In this document: positions 34,458 through 43,719 of the stretch, one piece after another
How the letters are laid out: every line of letters begins with the position of its first letter
Numbering within the stretch: the first letter of the stretch is position 1
Assembly (NCBI GenBank): GCA_023974075.1
Contig: CM043798.1
Location: forward strand, 22,102,441-22,166,440
Source of the DNA: Chaenocephalus aceratus
Lineage: Eukaryota; Chordata; Actinopteri; Perciformes; Channichthyidae
DNA: 64,000 nt
Reading direction: 5' to 3'
Translations under genes and position numbers: made by a program
Notes under the pieces: generated by a model
Databases searched by the model: none
What the model was told of the DNA's origin: nothing
What the model saw: only the letters and a program-made list of their open reading frames with translations

Positions 34458-34524
34458 CTATGGGATATTGTAGCTCCCGTATTGCCAGACGAGCTTATCT
34501 CGAAGATCACCGATCAACCAGAAT

Positions 34525-35840
34525 TTAACAGGTGGAGTCCCGACTCAACAAGGTGCCCAGCACTGCTCGGGCCATGCTTGGAGCGGAGACGTCTAGCCTG
34601 TAAAAGCGGACAAAAGTGAGCGGCGAAGACCAGCTTGCCGCTGCACAGATGTCTTGGATGGAAACACCCTTGAACAAAGCCCAGGATGTAGACAGGCCCC
34701 GAGTCGAGTGAGCCCGCAGACCCGAAGGTGCTTGCAGATTCTGACTTGTATAGGCCAAAGCAATTGCCTCCACGATCCAGTGGGAGAGCCGTTGCTTAGT
34801 AACAGGTTTACCCTTGTGAGGATTAGCCCAGGACACGAAGAGTTGGTCATTAAGACGAAGCTCTTTTGATCTGTCCATATATGTGTGTAAAACTCGGACT
34901 GGACACAACAGATCCTGCTGCTGCTCCCCGGAGGAAACCAGCTGCGGAGGAAATGCCTCAATGTCAATTGGGGTACACAAACCAAACACCTTTGGTGTAA
35001 AGGCAGGGTTGGGTTTCAACAACACTCTCGTTTGCCCTGGGGCGAACTGAGTGCATGAGGGATGTACAGACAGTGCATGGATATCGCTGACCCGCTTGGC
35101 GGATGCCAGGGCCAGTAACAGCACTGTCTTGAGTGACATATGTTTCATGTCAGCTCCTTCCAGGGGTTCAAATGGGGTCATTTTGAGCCCATTTAGAACC
35201 ACTGCCAGGTCCCATAAGGGCACCAACGACCTGGAGACAGGGAGGAGCCTGCGAGTTCCCTTCATAAAACGGCAAACCAAAGGATGTTGGCTAGCCGTCT
35301 TACCCTCAAAGCCCACATGGCATGCAGCAATAGCAGCCAGGTACACCTTGATCGTGTAGAAATGATAAAATGGTAAATGGACTGGTAAATGGACTGTACT
35401 TATATAGCGCTTTATCCAGTCTTTAAGACCCCTCAAAGCGCTTTACATACTACATGTCGTTCACCCATTCACACCCATTCATACAGAGCAGTGTACCTAA
35501 CTCTAGGAACTAACATTCATACACATTCACACACCGTTGGCCATGCCATCGGGAGCAACTCAGGGTTAAGTATCTTGCCCAAGGATACATCGACATGTTG
35601 ACTGCATGGGCTGGGATCGAACCCACATCCTTCTGGTTGAAAGACGACCGCACTCCCTCGCAGCCACAGTCGCCCTATAAAATCACCCCAACAGGACATT
35701 GAAAAGAGATGTGTCCTTCTTGAAGGCACCACTCCTCAAACACCCTCCACTTACAGTCGTAAAGAGACCTGGTGGAGGAAGCTCTCGCACTCTGAATAGT
35801 GTTTATCACCTTCTGAGGGAGTCCCACTGTATTCAGATTG
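34525..35840 (-). pseudogene. DIRS tyrosine recombinase, copy 2, split by a SINE
   Basis: The catalytic half is open from 35357 to the stop at 34525 and keeps all key residues: Arg in SAKRVSD, the HxxR in RAHSTRG, CAAASW, and Tyr in VRFYRLDV. The N-terminal part lies above the SINE (35684-35840) and reads in frame across ASSTRSLYDCKWRVFEEW, the junction broken in copy 1. Relative to copy 1, about 32 nt next to the SINE are missing. The SINE (35372-35676) interrupts the frame, so no full enzyme can be made. Confidence 0.9.
35372..35676 (-). mobile_element. tRNA-derived SINE in the DIRS-2 recombinase
   Basis: The minus strand begins AGGGCGACTGTGGCTGCGAG and contains GGGTTCGATCCCAGC, a good RNA polymerase III B box. 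It ends with a LINE-type tail (AAAGCGCTTTGAGG...AAAGCGCTATATAAG... GTCCATTTACC). Flanks ATAAAAT at 35365-35371 and 35677-35683 form a 7-bp TSD. A related tail occurs at 56150-56262. Confidence 0.88.
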
Positions 35841-36164
35841 TACCACTCACGGGTCAGGCCATAGTGCCCCGCGCTCTGGGCGTGGGTAAAGGATCGCCCC
35901 CCCCGCCTGAGACAATCTGTCCCTGCGTGGTGGGGGCTGCCATGGCTGCCCGCACAACAGCCGATATATCTCCGCCAGCCCGTACGTTGCGGGCTAGGGC
36001 GGAAACATCAGAGTAAGTGTGTGGCGTTGCTCCTTCACTCTGGCCAGAGTTGGGGGTAACAGAGCCAGGGGTGGGAACACGCACAGAGGACCCGGAGGTC
36101 CATCGTGTACGAGTGTGTCCCCGCCTAACAGTGCGTTTAAATCGTGCATTAAAGAGAACAGCTG

Positions 36165-36670
36165 TCATTGAGCATTTTCTCCTTTTGCGAACAGACTTAA
36201 CGCGGCTCCGCAGTAACGCACCCACAGCGGACTCACGATCCTTGGATGAGGAGTCCAGTCTGCATAGAGTGGTGCACCTCTGGACAGTAATTCTGTCCCG
36301 AGGTGCATAACTCCCAGTACCTGTGTCGCTCTCAGAGAGAGGAGACGTCTGCCGCTCCAAGGGATCAGTTTGTGTGCCAGTGTGTGTGACTGGAGACAAC
36401 GCAACCTCCCTTGGCGGTTCATACACGATATCGTGTTGTCTGTCCTCACGAGGACATGGTGTCCTCCGAGAGAAGGCAGGAAGCGTTTTAGGGTGGGGAA
36501 CACCGCTAAAAGCTCCGGGTAGTTTACGTGTGCCCGGAGGTCTCTGCTCTAGGGACCTCTCACCAGGCGACCTTCGTAAATACCCTATCAGCCTGTCTGA
36601 CCTGCGTCTGTGGTGACCACCTTCCGTGAAAAGACAGCACTTGTAGGCGCGTCCCGCACTAGAAAAGTCG
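36165..36670 (-). pseudogene. DIRS RNase H remnant, copy 2
   Basis: Same motifs as copy 1 (VRTDNTISCMNRQG, SLRATQVLGVMHLGTELLSR), again in broken frames. The flanking downstream part reads HTYSDVSALARNVRAGG in the other frame in both copies, so these frame features were probably present in the parent element and did not arise independently. Confidence 0.78.
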
Positions 36671-36987
36671 GGTGTAGTGCCACTACGCATTACATAATAA
36701 CCAATACTCTCCGCACGCCGTGGCGCTCGGGGTTTAGTTTTATTTTGAGGCCCATGTTGAGTGGGTGCTTTACGAGGACATTTGTCCCCGTAATCTGACT
36801 CCGCTCGGTGGGCATTATAGATAAAACCCTTCTTTCTAGGAGAGAGAGAACCTCTCTCTCCGGCATATGGGTTGACTCTCTCTGGGTTTGTGAGAACAGA
36901 TAAAGTATAACTGTTTTGAGAAGCCCAGGCAGATGTCATGAGTATCTCCTGCTGTATGCTCCTTAGAGCCAGCTGAGATGTCACGCT

Positions 36988-37460
36988 TACAGCTCTAGCC
37001 GGCACTGCGCATGCGTGTGACGGTGGTGCCTTCACAGCTATAGCTGGCACTGCGCATGCGCGTGACGGTGGAGCCTTTACGACTCCAGCCGGCACTGCGC
37101 ATGTGCGTGGCGGTGGTGCCCTTAAAGCCCCAGCCGGCACTGCGCATGCGCGTGGCGGTGGCTTCACGGACCCGTCAATAATCCGCCTCTTGAGAGATGC
37201 CGTAGCTGCTCTCAAAAGGGGAAGAATTGGCGGGCTGTCCTTTACAGCTCTAGCCGGCACTGTGCATGCGCGTGACGGTGGAGCCTTCACGACCCCAGCC
37301 GGCACTGCGCATGCGCGTGACGGTAGTGCCCTTAAAGCCCCAACCGGCACTGCGCATGCGCGTGCCGGTGGTGCCTTCACAGACCCGTTTATTATCCGCC
37401 TTTTGAGAGAGGCCGTAGCTGCTCTCAGAAGGGGATTTATAGTTAACGGACTGTTTATTG
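36988..37460. repeat. CpG-rich tandem array replacing the DIRS RT region, copy 2
   Basis: About seven repeats with the core GCCGGCACTGCGCATGCGCG in two groups, each followed by a GACCCGTCAATAATCCGCC / TTGAGAGATGCCGTAGCTGC segment. This gives a higher-order two-unit repeat. The order and spacing match copy 1 before the hAT insertion. Confidence 0.87.
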
Positions 37461-37665
37461 TTTTTCTTTTCATTTTTTTGAGCTGCGCCCTTGGCCGAAG
37501 CCTGGATGCGTCAGCGGAAAATGGTTTATTTAAACAACAAAGATGTGACATGTGTTTTATGCGGACTTGAGGATGACGTTGAGGCATCTCTCGAGGCAGC
37601 GGGGACACGTTTAGAGCCGGGGAAAGAACTTCCAGCTCTGTCACAGAGGGGAGAAGGAGGGGCTG

Positions 37666-39323
37666 TCAGGCCGCTCGCTTCTTCGTCCTCGACTGCTGGC
37701 CGAAATTCTGGGTTGGCTGCGCCTGGGCTGCATCCGGAACTGGAGATTTTCTAGGCCAACTCGCCCTCGTCTCCTGCCTGGGCTGGGGACTCGGGGTGGG
37801 CTGCGACCTCTGCTGTCCTAGTACTTTAAACCTAGCAGGGTTCGGTGCAAGCCGAAGGCTCAAGGCCCAAGACCCTTCTTGGGCGAAGGGCCGCTGTTGC
37901 GAAGGCAGCGGCTGGACCCTTCGAGGGAGAGAGAGGTGGAGGGCCTCGTCTTCCTTCTTTTTCGACTCGCACTTCCTCTGCATGGAAGCGAGAGCGGAGC
38001 CGAAAATCCCCTCGGGAACGATGGGCATGTCAAGCACATCTTCCTTTTCCCGGTCTGGGAGGTTGATGAGGTTGAGCCATCTAGCTCTTTCCTGCACCAC
38101 CGTGATCCCCATTACCTTGCCCGTGGCCTGGACGGCGCAGCGTTGGACACGGAGACAAATGTCTGTGACCGCGGCTATCTCGTCCAGAGTGGCCGGTCCA
38201 GGATTGCTCGACAGATCCTCACAGAGCTCCGCTTGGTACGCGGTTAGCATCCAGGAAACGTTCAGAGCCCTGGTGGACAATGCTGCGGCTCTGTAGGCCC
38301 GTTCAGTCATGGTCGACTGGAATCGGTCCATTTTTGCTGGCAGCGTGGGGTTCCTGCTTGGTGACGGGCCCATCCTCGGTCGGAGGTGGGCTGCCACCAG
38401 CGGTTCCATAGGCGGTATGCGGAGCAGGCCGAGCCTCTCCATACCGTCACAGTCAAGGGATGAGGCACCCTGGATTGGGGCCTTGTTGCTAAAGGGCCGG
38501 TCTCTCCACGAGACCGACACCTCATCCAACATCTCCGGGAAGACCGGAAGGAGTTGCCTCTTCGTCCTCGTTGTTTGGGGAAAATGTTTCCCCTCGTAAC
38601 GGGACCTGGAGGTCTCCTTGGCCATTTCGGGCCACGGGATGTCTAGCCTGGACGCAGTGCACTGACACACGGCCTGCAGGTCCATGCTTAGACAGGGCGA
38701 AGCTGGTGTGCTATCACCCGGGAAAGCAGCCATCGCTCCCGGCTTTGCAGCCTGAGCCGATGACATGAAGATGTCGTCTTCCTGCTCATCCGAGTCAGAC
38801 AGGAGGAACTCAGAGGTATCCTCTTCGTCCTCCATGTAGTCTAACTCTAGGACATCTTCCGCGGGTGAAACCATGGTGAGGTCCAGCCGGGAGCCCCAGC
38901 TTGGTAAAGCGTGGGGCCCCGTTCCCGCGTCTCTTTGCGCCACCGGGTCTCGGCCTGATATGCGCGGGATTCCGGTTCTGCGGCTGCCGCTGTCGATGAG
39001 CCCCAGACCGACCCAGTGAGGGGCTCTATCTCTGCGGCGGACGCCCCCGTGTGTTGATTGCCAGCCGGCAAACCAGTGGAGATGAGGGTGTCCTGTCCCG
39101 ACAGGCTATCTTGTTGTGCTAACCTTCGGCGGAGGCTCTTCATAGTGAAGCGGGCACAATGCCCGCACGAGCCGGGGTTGTCAATGGCCTCCTGGGCGTG
39201 TTCCAGCCCGAGGCAGGACGAACAGATCTGGTGTGAGTCTGTGCCTGACACTTTCCACCCGCAGCCGCAGAGCCAAGCCTCCGAGTTCCTGACTCCTCTG
39301 GTGTGAGGGAGAGAGGCGTCCAT
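37666..39323 (-). pseudogene. DIRS gag-like protein, copy 2, nearly complete
   Basis: Starts at 39323 with MDASLPHTRGVRNSEAWLCG. It contains the Cys/His N-terminus (CGCG, GTDSHQICSSCLGLEHA, CGHC), an acidic segment (LDYMEDEEDTSEFLLSDSDE) and a long conserved core including MERLGLLRIPPMEPLVAAHL and LINLPDREKEDVLDMPIVPE. It ends in a Pro/Arg/Gln-rich tail. The core resembles gag of fish DIRS elements, presumed particle protein. One base missing near 38960 (GATATGCGCG against GATATGGCGCG in copy 1) shifts the frame between N-terminus and core; the core itself is open for 425 codons. Confidence 0.82.
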
Positions 39324-39819
39324 CTTATACGCTGCGTGGCGTGAAGAGGACCCGCTCGTAATAGGTACGTCGAGAGAAAAAATTGTTCCCAACCTGTCTT
39401 TAATCCGTAGAAAAAGGACGGTGTGGGTCTTTTTTCTCAAAGAATATTACCTGGTGTGGTAATATCCTTTTAATCCTTTTTCTCCTTCGTGGAAGAGAAA
39501 AGTAAAAAATCCGTCCTCGCTACCGTGGTGAGGAAAAAACAAAACAAGCTAGCAGCAGGTGTGTTGCTAGCTTGAACAATCAAAACCTTACCTTAATTCC
39601 TGAGGAAGAATGGCGAGGTTGATTATAATACTAACTGGTGTGTTAGTAATATACTCTTCTGCAAGGCAGAATAGGGTAGCCGGCTAACGCCCGTCGACCG
39701 AAAATTTGCTTTTGGTTCAGTCTGTGGACTGTTAAGCTAGCCCGGCAACCATTAGAGATGTGCTCTGAAGCGAGAAGAGGTGTTTGAATGACGCATGCGT
39801 CGTGGTGCAGGCTACTTAT

Positions 39820-40942
39820 TAGGGATGGGAACGATTAATCGAATATTCGAAATGATTCAGGTATTCGAATAATTATTCATGTATTCGAATATGAGTTATG
39901 AATATTTTTATTAATTTTTTTTTTTTTTTATTAATTTTTTTTTTGGGAGTTGATTACATATTATCAAATTGAATAATTCAATGTATTTATATACGACTAT
40001 GCCATAGCTAAATGCCATAGCTAAATGTGTTAGGTGACGTCTAAAGGTGTGTTTTGCTCTGCTCACCGGCCCCTCACAGCGGGCAGAGCTGCAGGTGCTG
40101 ATCTCTCTCTCTCTCGTGTCCGGTTATACTTCACTCGCGTTTATGTCCAAATCCATCAGATCTAGCTAGTTCTAGCCAATGATATGGCTGCTGCCCCTGC
40201 CTACATGAAGATCACGCAGACTCAAACCTCATCTTAGGCACAAATGTGGCGCAAATGAGCTCCGCAGCCGTTGCGAGGTTCCGGCGCTAACAGTTGAGCG
40301 TGCTCCCCCGCCCCGTCAACACTCGCGACACATGAGTGGCCAGCCTAAACAACAATAAGCGCTGCTTGGCAACCGTGTGTGGCGGCAAAGTGCATAGACA
40401 TTTTGACTGGAGAGATTTAGTTTTGCCAGTATTCAAAATATTACCAGTCATAGTCCGGTAATTATTTACACTCTAAGAAGAGTCCTACACAACAGACATG
40501 GCGTCAAAAAGGAGTAATGTGTGGAAATACTTCGACCAGGTTAGTGAGTGCGGTGTAGAGGTCAAACTATGCCAAATTAAACTTATATACATGCTATACT
40601 TTGCTATACCCGCAACCTCCGTTCCAGCTGAGAGGGTCTTCTCTACAGCTGGCCTGATTGTGAATGGCCTCCACACATGAAAGCTGTAGGCCTATAGCTG
40701 TCAAACTGTGATCACCAGTTCAATACATTTGACAAATTCGACTTGGTTTCTACACTTATTTGAACATGTATGTATTTCTAAAAAATTGTTGAAAAAAAAA
40801 TTGGTAAAAAAAAAATTGGTAAAAAAAAATTGGTAAAATGTTACCATTTTTTTTTATATATGTACATTTCGGTTAACCGGTTAACCGTTTTTTGGGGGGT
40901 CGACTATTCGAATATACATTTGCTTTCAAATTCCCATCCCTA
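39820..40942 (+). mobile_element. Internally deleted hAT in the DIRS-2 right ITR
   Basis: Starts TAGGGATGGGAACGATTAAT and ends AAATTCCCATCCCTA, with TATTCGAAT motifs near both ends. Perfect 8-bp TSD CTACTTAT at 39812-39819 and 40943-40950. DIRS copy 1 carries the empty sequence GGCTACTTATAGGGGG. It encodes one short frame (40498-40680). Confidence 0.95.
40498..40680 (+). pseudogene. Deleted hAT transposase: BED start fused to C-terminal end
   Basis: A 60-codon frame begins MASKRSNVWKYFDQVSE, the start of a BED-finger transposase. It jumps directly to AIPATSVPAERVFSTAGLIV, the C-terminal hAT dimerisation motif. The catalytic domain is deleted. The frame is uninterrupted to a stop at 40680. 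Confidence 0.75.
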
Positions 40943-41170
40943 CTACTTATAGGGGGTGATTTCCCCTGACGTTGACGTCAAGATCACCAGCCAATCAGGA
41001 TTGGCGTAATGAGATTGATGCTTCTGTTTGCTCTGCGATGACGCGCATCCCATAGTGAGACATCTCACTTCATGTTACTCTGAGAACTGGGGTTACGTAA
41101 GTAACCTATAGTTTTATGAGTCAGGAAAGAATGCATAAGAAAGGAGGTAGAGTTGCTATTTTGTTCAATA

Positions 41171-41867
41171 GGCACATTCACACTGCGGTACTTTTCCCAC
41201 AAAGGTTCATGCGAACTTAGTTCATGATCGCGTTCACACCAAAAAGAGCCGGTACTAAAATTAGTTCATGCGAACCTTTTTACCCCCTCGAAAGTCCCTG
41301 CTAGAGATCATGGACTTTCGAGCGGCTCTTTTGTGAGAAAAGAGCTATATTTCTGATTGGCTGGGCGGATTGCAAACCACGCCCCGTAAAACTCCCAAAA
41401 AGTTTTGTGAAGCCGCCATTTTATTATCCTCGCATTAGCATTATTAGCATTAGCATTAGCATTAGCCCAGGGCAGAAACGCAGAGAGACTAACTTATGGC
41501 AACACAAAATAAAACATGGGAGCAGTGGAGATGAGGAGGTGTCGGCGTTCTGGCGATTTACTCGGAAGGCTTCAGTAGAAGCTGCTAGGACTCCCAGCAG
41601 CTTCTACTGAAGCCAGTCCCCAACTCCGGGGACTTTCGGCCGGGGACTTTGGGTGGCAGTATACGCCGTGAAGTGGTTTGCGGGCTGCCAGTAAGCCCAA
41701 AGCAGAAGAAGAAGAAGTGACGTCAGCGGCTTCATTTGCCTAATCCACCCCCAGGGACTTTTTCCGGTGTGAACGCGATCTGTACTTAGTTCATGTGAAC
41801 TAAAGAGTTTGCATGAACTAAGTTCGCATGAACCTTTGTGGGAAGAGTACCGCAGTGTGAATGCCCC
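41171..41867. mobile_element. MITE with long TIRs in the L2 endonuclease
   Basis: Left GGCACATTCACACTGCGGTA, right TACCGCAGTGTGAATGCCCC. The inverted repeats extend through CCCACAAAGGTTCATGCGAA, about 60 bp. Flanks are ATA/TATA, giving a TA or ATA duplication. Taking out the element with one ATA restores the L2 reading LFNRYL. Inside are a (GCATTA)n run (41430-41466) and a 19-bp hairpin (41568-41614). Superfamily uncertain (Tc1-mariner or Harbinger type). Confidence 0.82.
41568..41614. repeat. Perfect 19-bp hairpin within the MITE
   Basis: GGCTTCAGTAGAAGCTGCT (41568-41586) and its exact complement AGCAGCTTCTACTGAAGCC (41596-41614) are separated by a 9-nt loop. Confidence 0.92.
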
Positions 41868-42310
41868 TATAGATACCTTTCAATGCAGGAAGACATCTTA
41901 TGGGAACTTTGCTTCTTTTGAATATGTGGCCCTTCAGCTGAAATGCTCCTCTTGAGCTCTGTTCCTAAATATCTATAGACCACCCAAATACTGTGCAAGC
42001 TTTTTTGATGACTGCTGTCTATAGTGTGTAATGACTTGACCGTCTGGTCATTGTTGGTGATTTTAACATCCATGTTGACAACCCCCAGGACATAGGGGCT
42101 AAAGAACTGTGGTGTGTTCTTGATAACTATGGACTGACTTAGCATGTGACGGAGCCCACGCACAATAAGGGGCACACTCTGGACTTAATTATCTCAAAGG
42201 GTCTGAATATCTCTAAGGTGGTGACTGATGTTGCACTCTCTGATTATTCCTGTGTTTTCTTTGAGAGCTCTATTTCTGTTCACAAAAATGTTTACAAAGA
42301 AGGTAACCAC

Positions 42311-43453
42311 TAGGGGTGTAACGGTATCCGTATTCGTCCCGTACCGTCACGGTTCGGACGTCACTGTTCGGACGTCACTGTTCGGACGTCACTGTTCGGC
42401 ACATGCAGTCACACGGTGAATACGCCTTTTTTTACGAGTGGGGAAAAAAGTCGGTCACTCAGGGCAGTATTACACTATATATAATCCAGGGGGCGGTATT
42501 GCGCCTAAAAGCCAGCCGCCCGTAAATAACCAATGAAGAACAAGAACAAAACACAACACACGAAGAAGAAAAGTTAGTAGCTATGGCGAGTTCACACAAC
42601 ACACAGGAGCTAGAAGACCCACCTGCTTCTTTTAAATCAGAAGTGTGGGAACATTTCGGGTTCCCTGTGGACTACAACAATGATGGGGTGCGAGTTGTGG
42701 ATCGGACGAGGACGGTGTGTCGGCGTTGTTCGACAGCGGTGCGGTATGCTAGTGGTAACACGTCGAACATGCTCAATCACATCCGAGTCAGTCTCAGTCC
42801 CTAGCGAGAGGGTTTTCTCGATGGCAGGTGACATAGTTTCCGCCAACAGATCTGCCCTCACTACTGACAACGTAGACAAACTCATCTTTTTGAAGAAAAA
42901 CTTGAAAATTGAGTAAAGCTTGAGTACCTTTTATTTAGGCACAATGGCCTCACACACTCACAAGTTAATTACACATGTTAGACATTGCTCCTAAAGGTAC
43001 AGATTTTATTTTGTTTTATATTTATCATTGTACTTATTTTATATTTTTACATCAGGAGATGTTATACAGTTCTGTATTGCCTTTTATTGATTGTGATTGA
43101 AACACTTTCTTATTATTTATTTTAATATTTTCAAGACATTCTTTTTAGTTGTACAGCTTATTTAACCTTTTTGTTTGACATCAGCCATTATAAATAATAT
43201 GGCTATCTGAGTGTGCGTGTTACTGTTTGTGGTTTGTTTTTAACTGTGTAATACAGTTAATGATTCCAAATGTTAGAGTTCCTTATTTTCACACTAAAAC
43301 TTGCACTACTGTTAAAAATAAATAAAAGCAAAGACAATTATGCATTTGGGACTTTCTTTTGCTTGTCCTTGTTGTACCGAACCCGTATCGAACCGTGACC
43401 CCCAAACCTAGGTATGAACCGAACCGTGACTTCTGTGAACCATTACACCCCTA
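42311..43453 (+). mobile_element. Internally deleted hAT (BED-type) in L2 copy A
   Basis: Starts TAGGGGTGTAACGGTATCCG and ends GAACCATTACACCCCTA. Subterminal CGAACCGTGAC/GTCACGGTTCG repeats are on both sides, and GTTCGGACGTCACT is tandemly repeated near 42353-42397. Perfect 8-bp TSD GTAACCAC at 42303-42310 and 43454-43461. It carries two overlapping short frames derived from a ZBED-like transposase. Confidence 0.95.
42583..42916 (+). pseudogene. Deleted ZBED-like hAT transposase (BED finger plus C-terminus)
   Basis: 42583-42804 encodes a BED finger: SEVWEHFGFPVDYNNDG, then VCRRCSTAVRYASGNTSNML and NHIR (C-x2-C, H). The second frame (ending 42916) encodes VPSERVFSMAGDIVSANRSA, then LTTDNVDKLIFLKKN, the hAT C-terminal dimerisation region. 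The catalytic core is missing and the two halves are in different frames, joining near 42785. Confidence 0.82.
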
Positions 43454-43516
43454 GTAACCACAAAGCGATATTTAACTGAAAATACTAGGGAAATGTTTAC
43501 TCAGAATTGTTCTTCC

Positions 43517-43590
43517 AAATCAAATCAAGTTTTATTTATATAGCACATTTACAAACGGTTTTTGGTCGAGCCAAAGTGCTGTACATATAA
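43517..43590 (-). repeat. Short LINE 3' tail fragment (reverse)
   Basis: CAAATCAAGTTTTATTTATA through CCAAAGTGCTGTACATATAA looks like the reversed end of a LINE with the usual GTGCTTTA/TATATAAA tail. It interrupts the L2 sequence. Confidence 0.55.
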
Positions 43591-43719
43591 TAAAAATAGC
43601 CTAGAGACACTTTACAGCAAATACAACATCACAGATTGTTCCACACTTGCCCCTGCTAACATCTCAGTAAATTAGCTAGTAGATCATTTTAATAAAAAAA
43701 ATAAAAAAATGTATAGATG

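Larger units (their letters stand above)
34128..41112 (-). mobile_element. DIRS-like retroelement, copy 2 (non-autonomous), inside L2 copy A
   Basis: Same layout as copy 1 on the minus strand: gag 39.3-37.7 kb, tandem array 37.46-36.99 kb, RNase H 36.67-36.17 kb, tyrosine recombinase 35.84-34.53 kb. The ICR is at 34371-34457. Again there is no RT domain. Nested insertions are a SINE (35372-35676) and a hAT (39820-40942). Unlike copy 1, the right end (41057-41112) is a mirror of the left edge (…GTTACGTAAGTAACCTATAG) rather than the expected right-edge sequence. Confidence 0.9.

Noticed and set aside
35389..35601. Open frame in DIRS-2
   Set aside because: Entirely inside the tRNA-derived SINE.
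35854..37644. 596-codon open frame on the minus strand, and its 348-codon counterpart at 21813-22859
   Set aside because: They run across the DIRS RNase H and the CpG-rich array in a frame different from the recognisable RNase H residues. Long openness comes from GC-rich sequence and the repeat array. Only their downstream ends (LTREWYNLNTV onward) coincide with the true recombinase frame.
37879..38599. Plus-strand frames of 96-166 codons
   Set aside because: They are opposite-strand shadows of the DIRS gag core.
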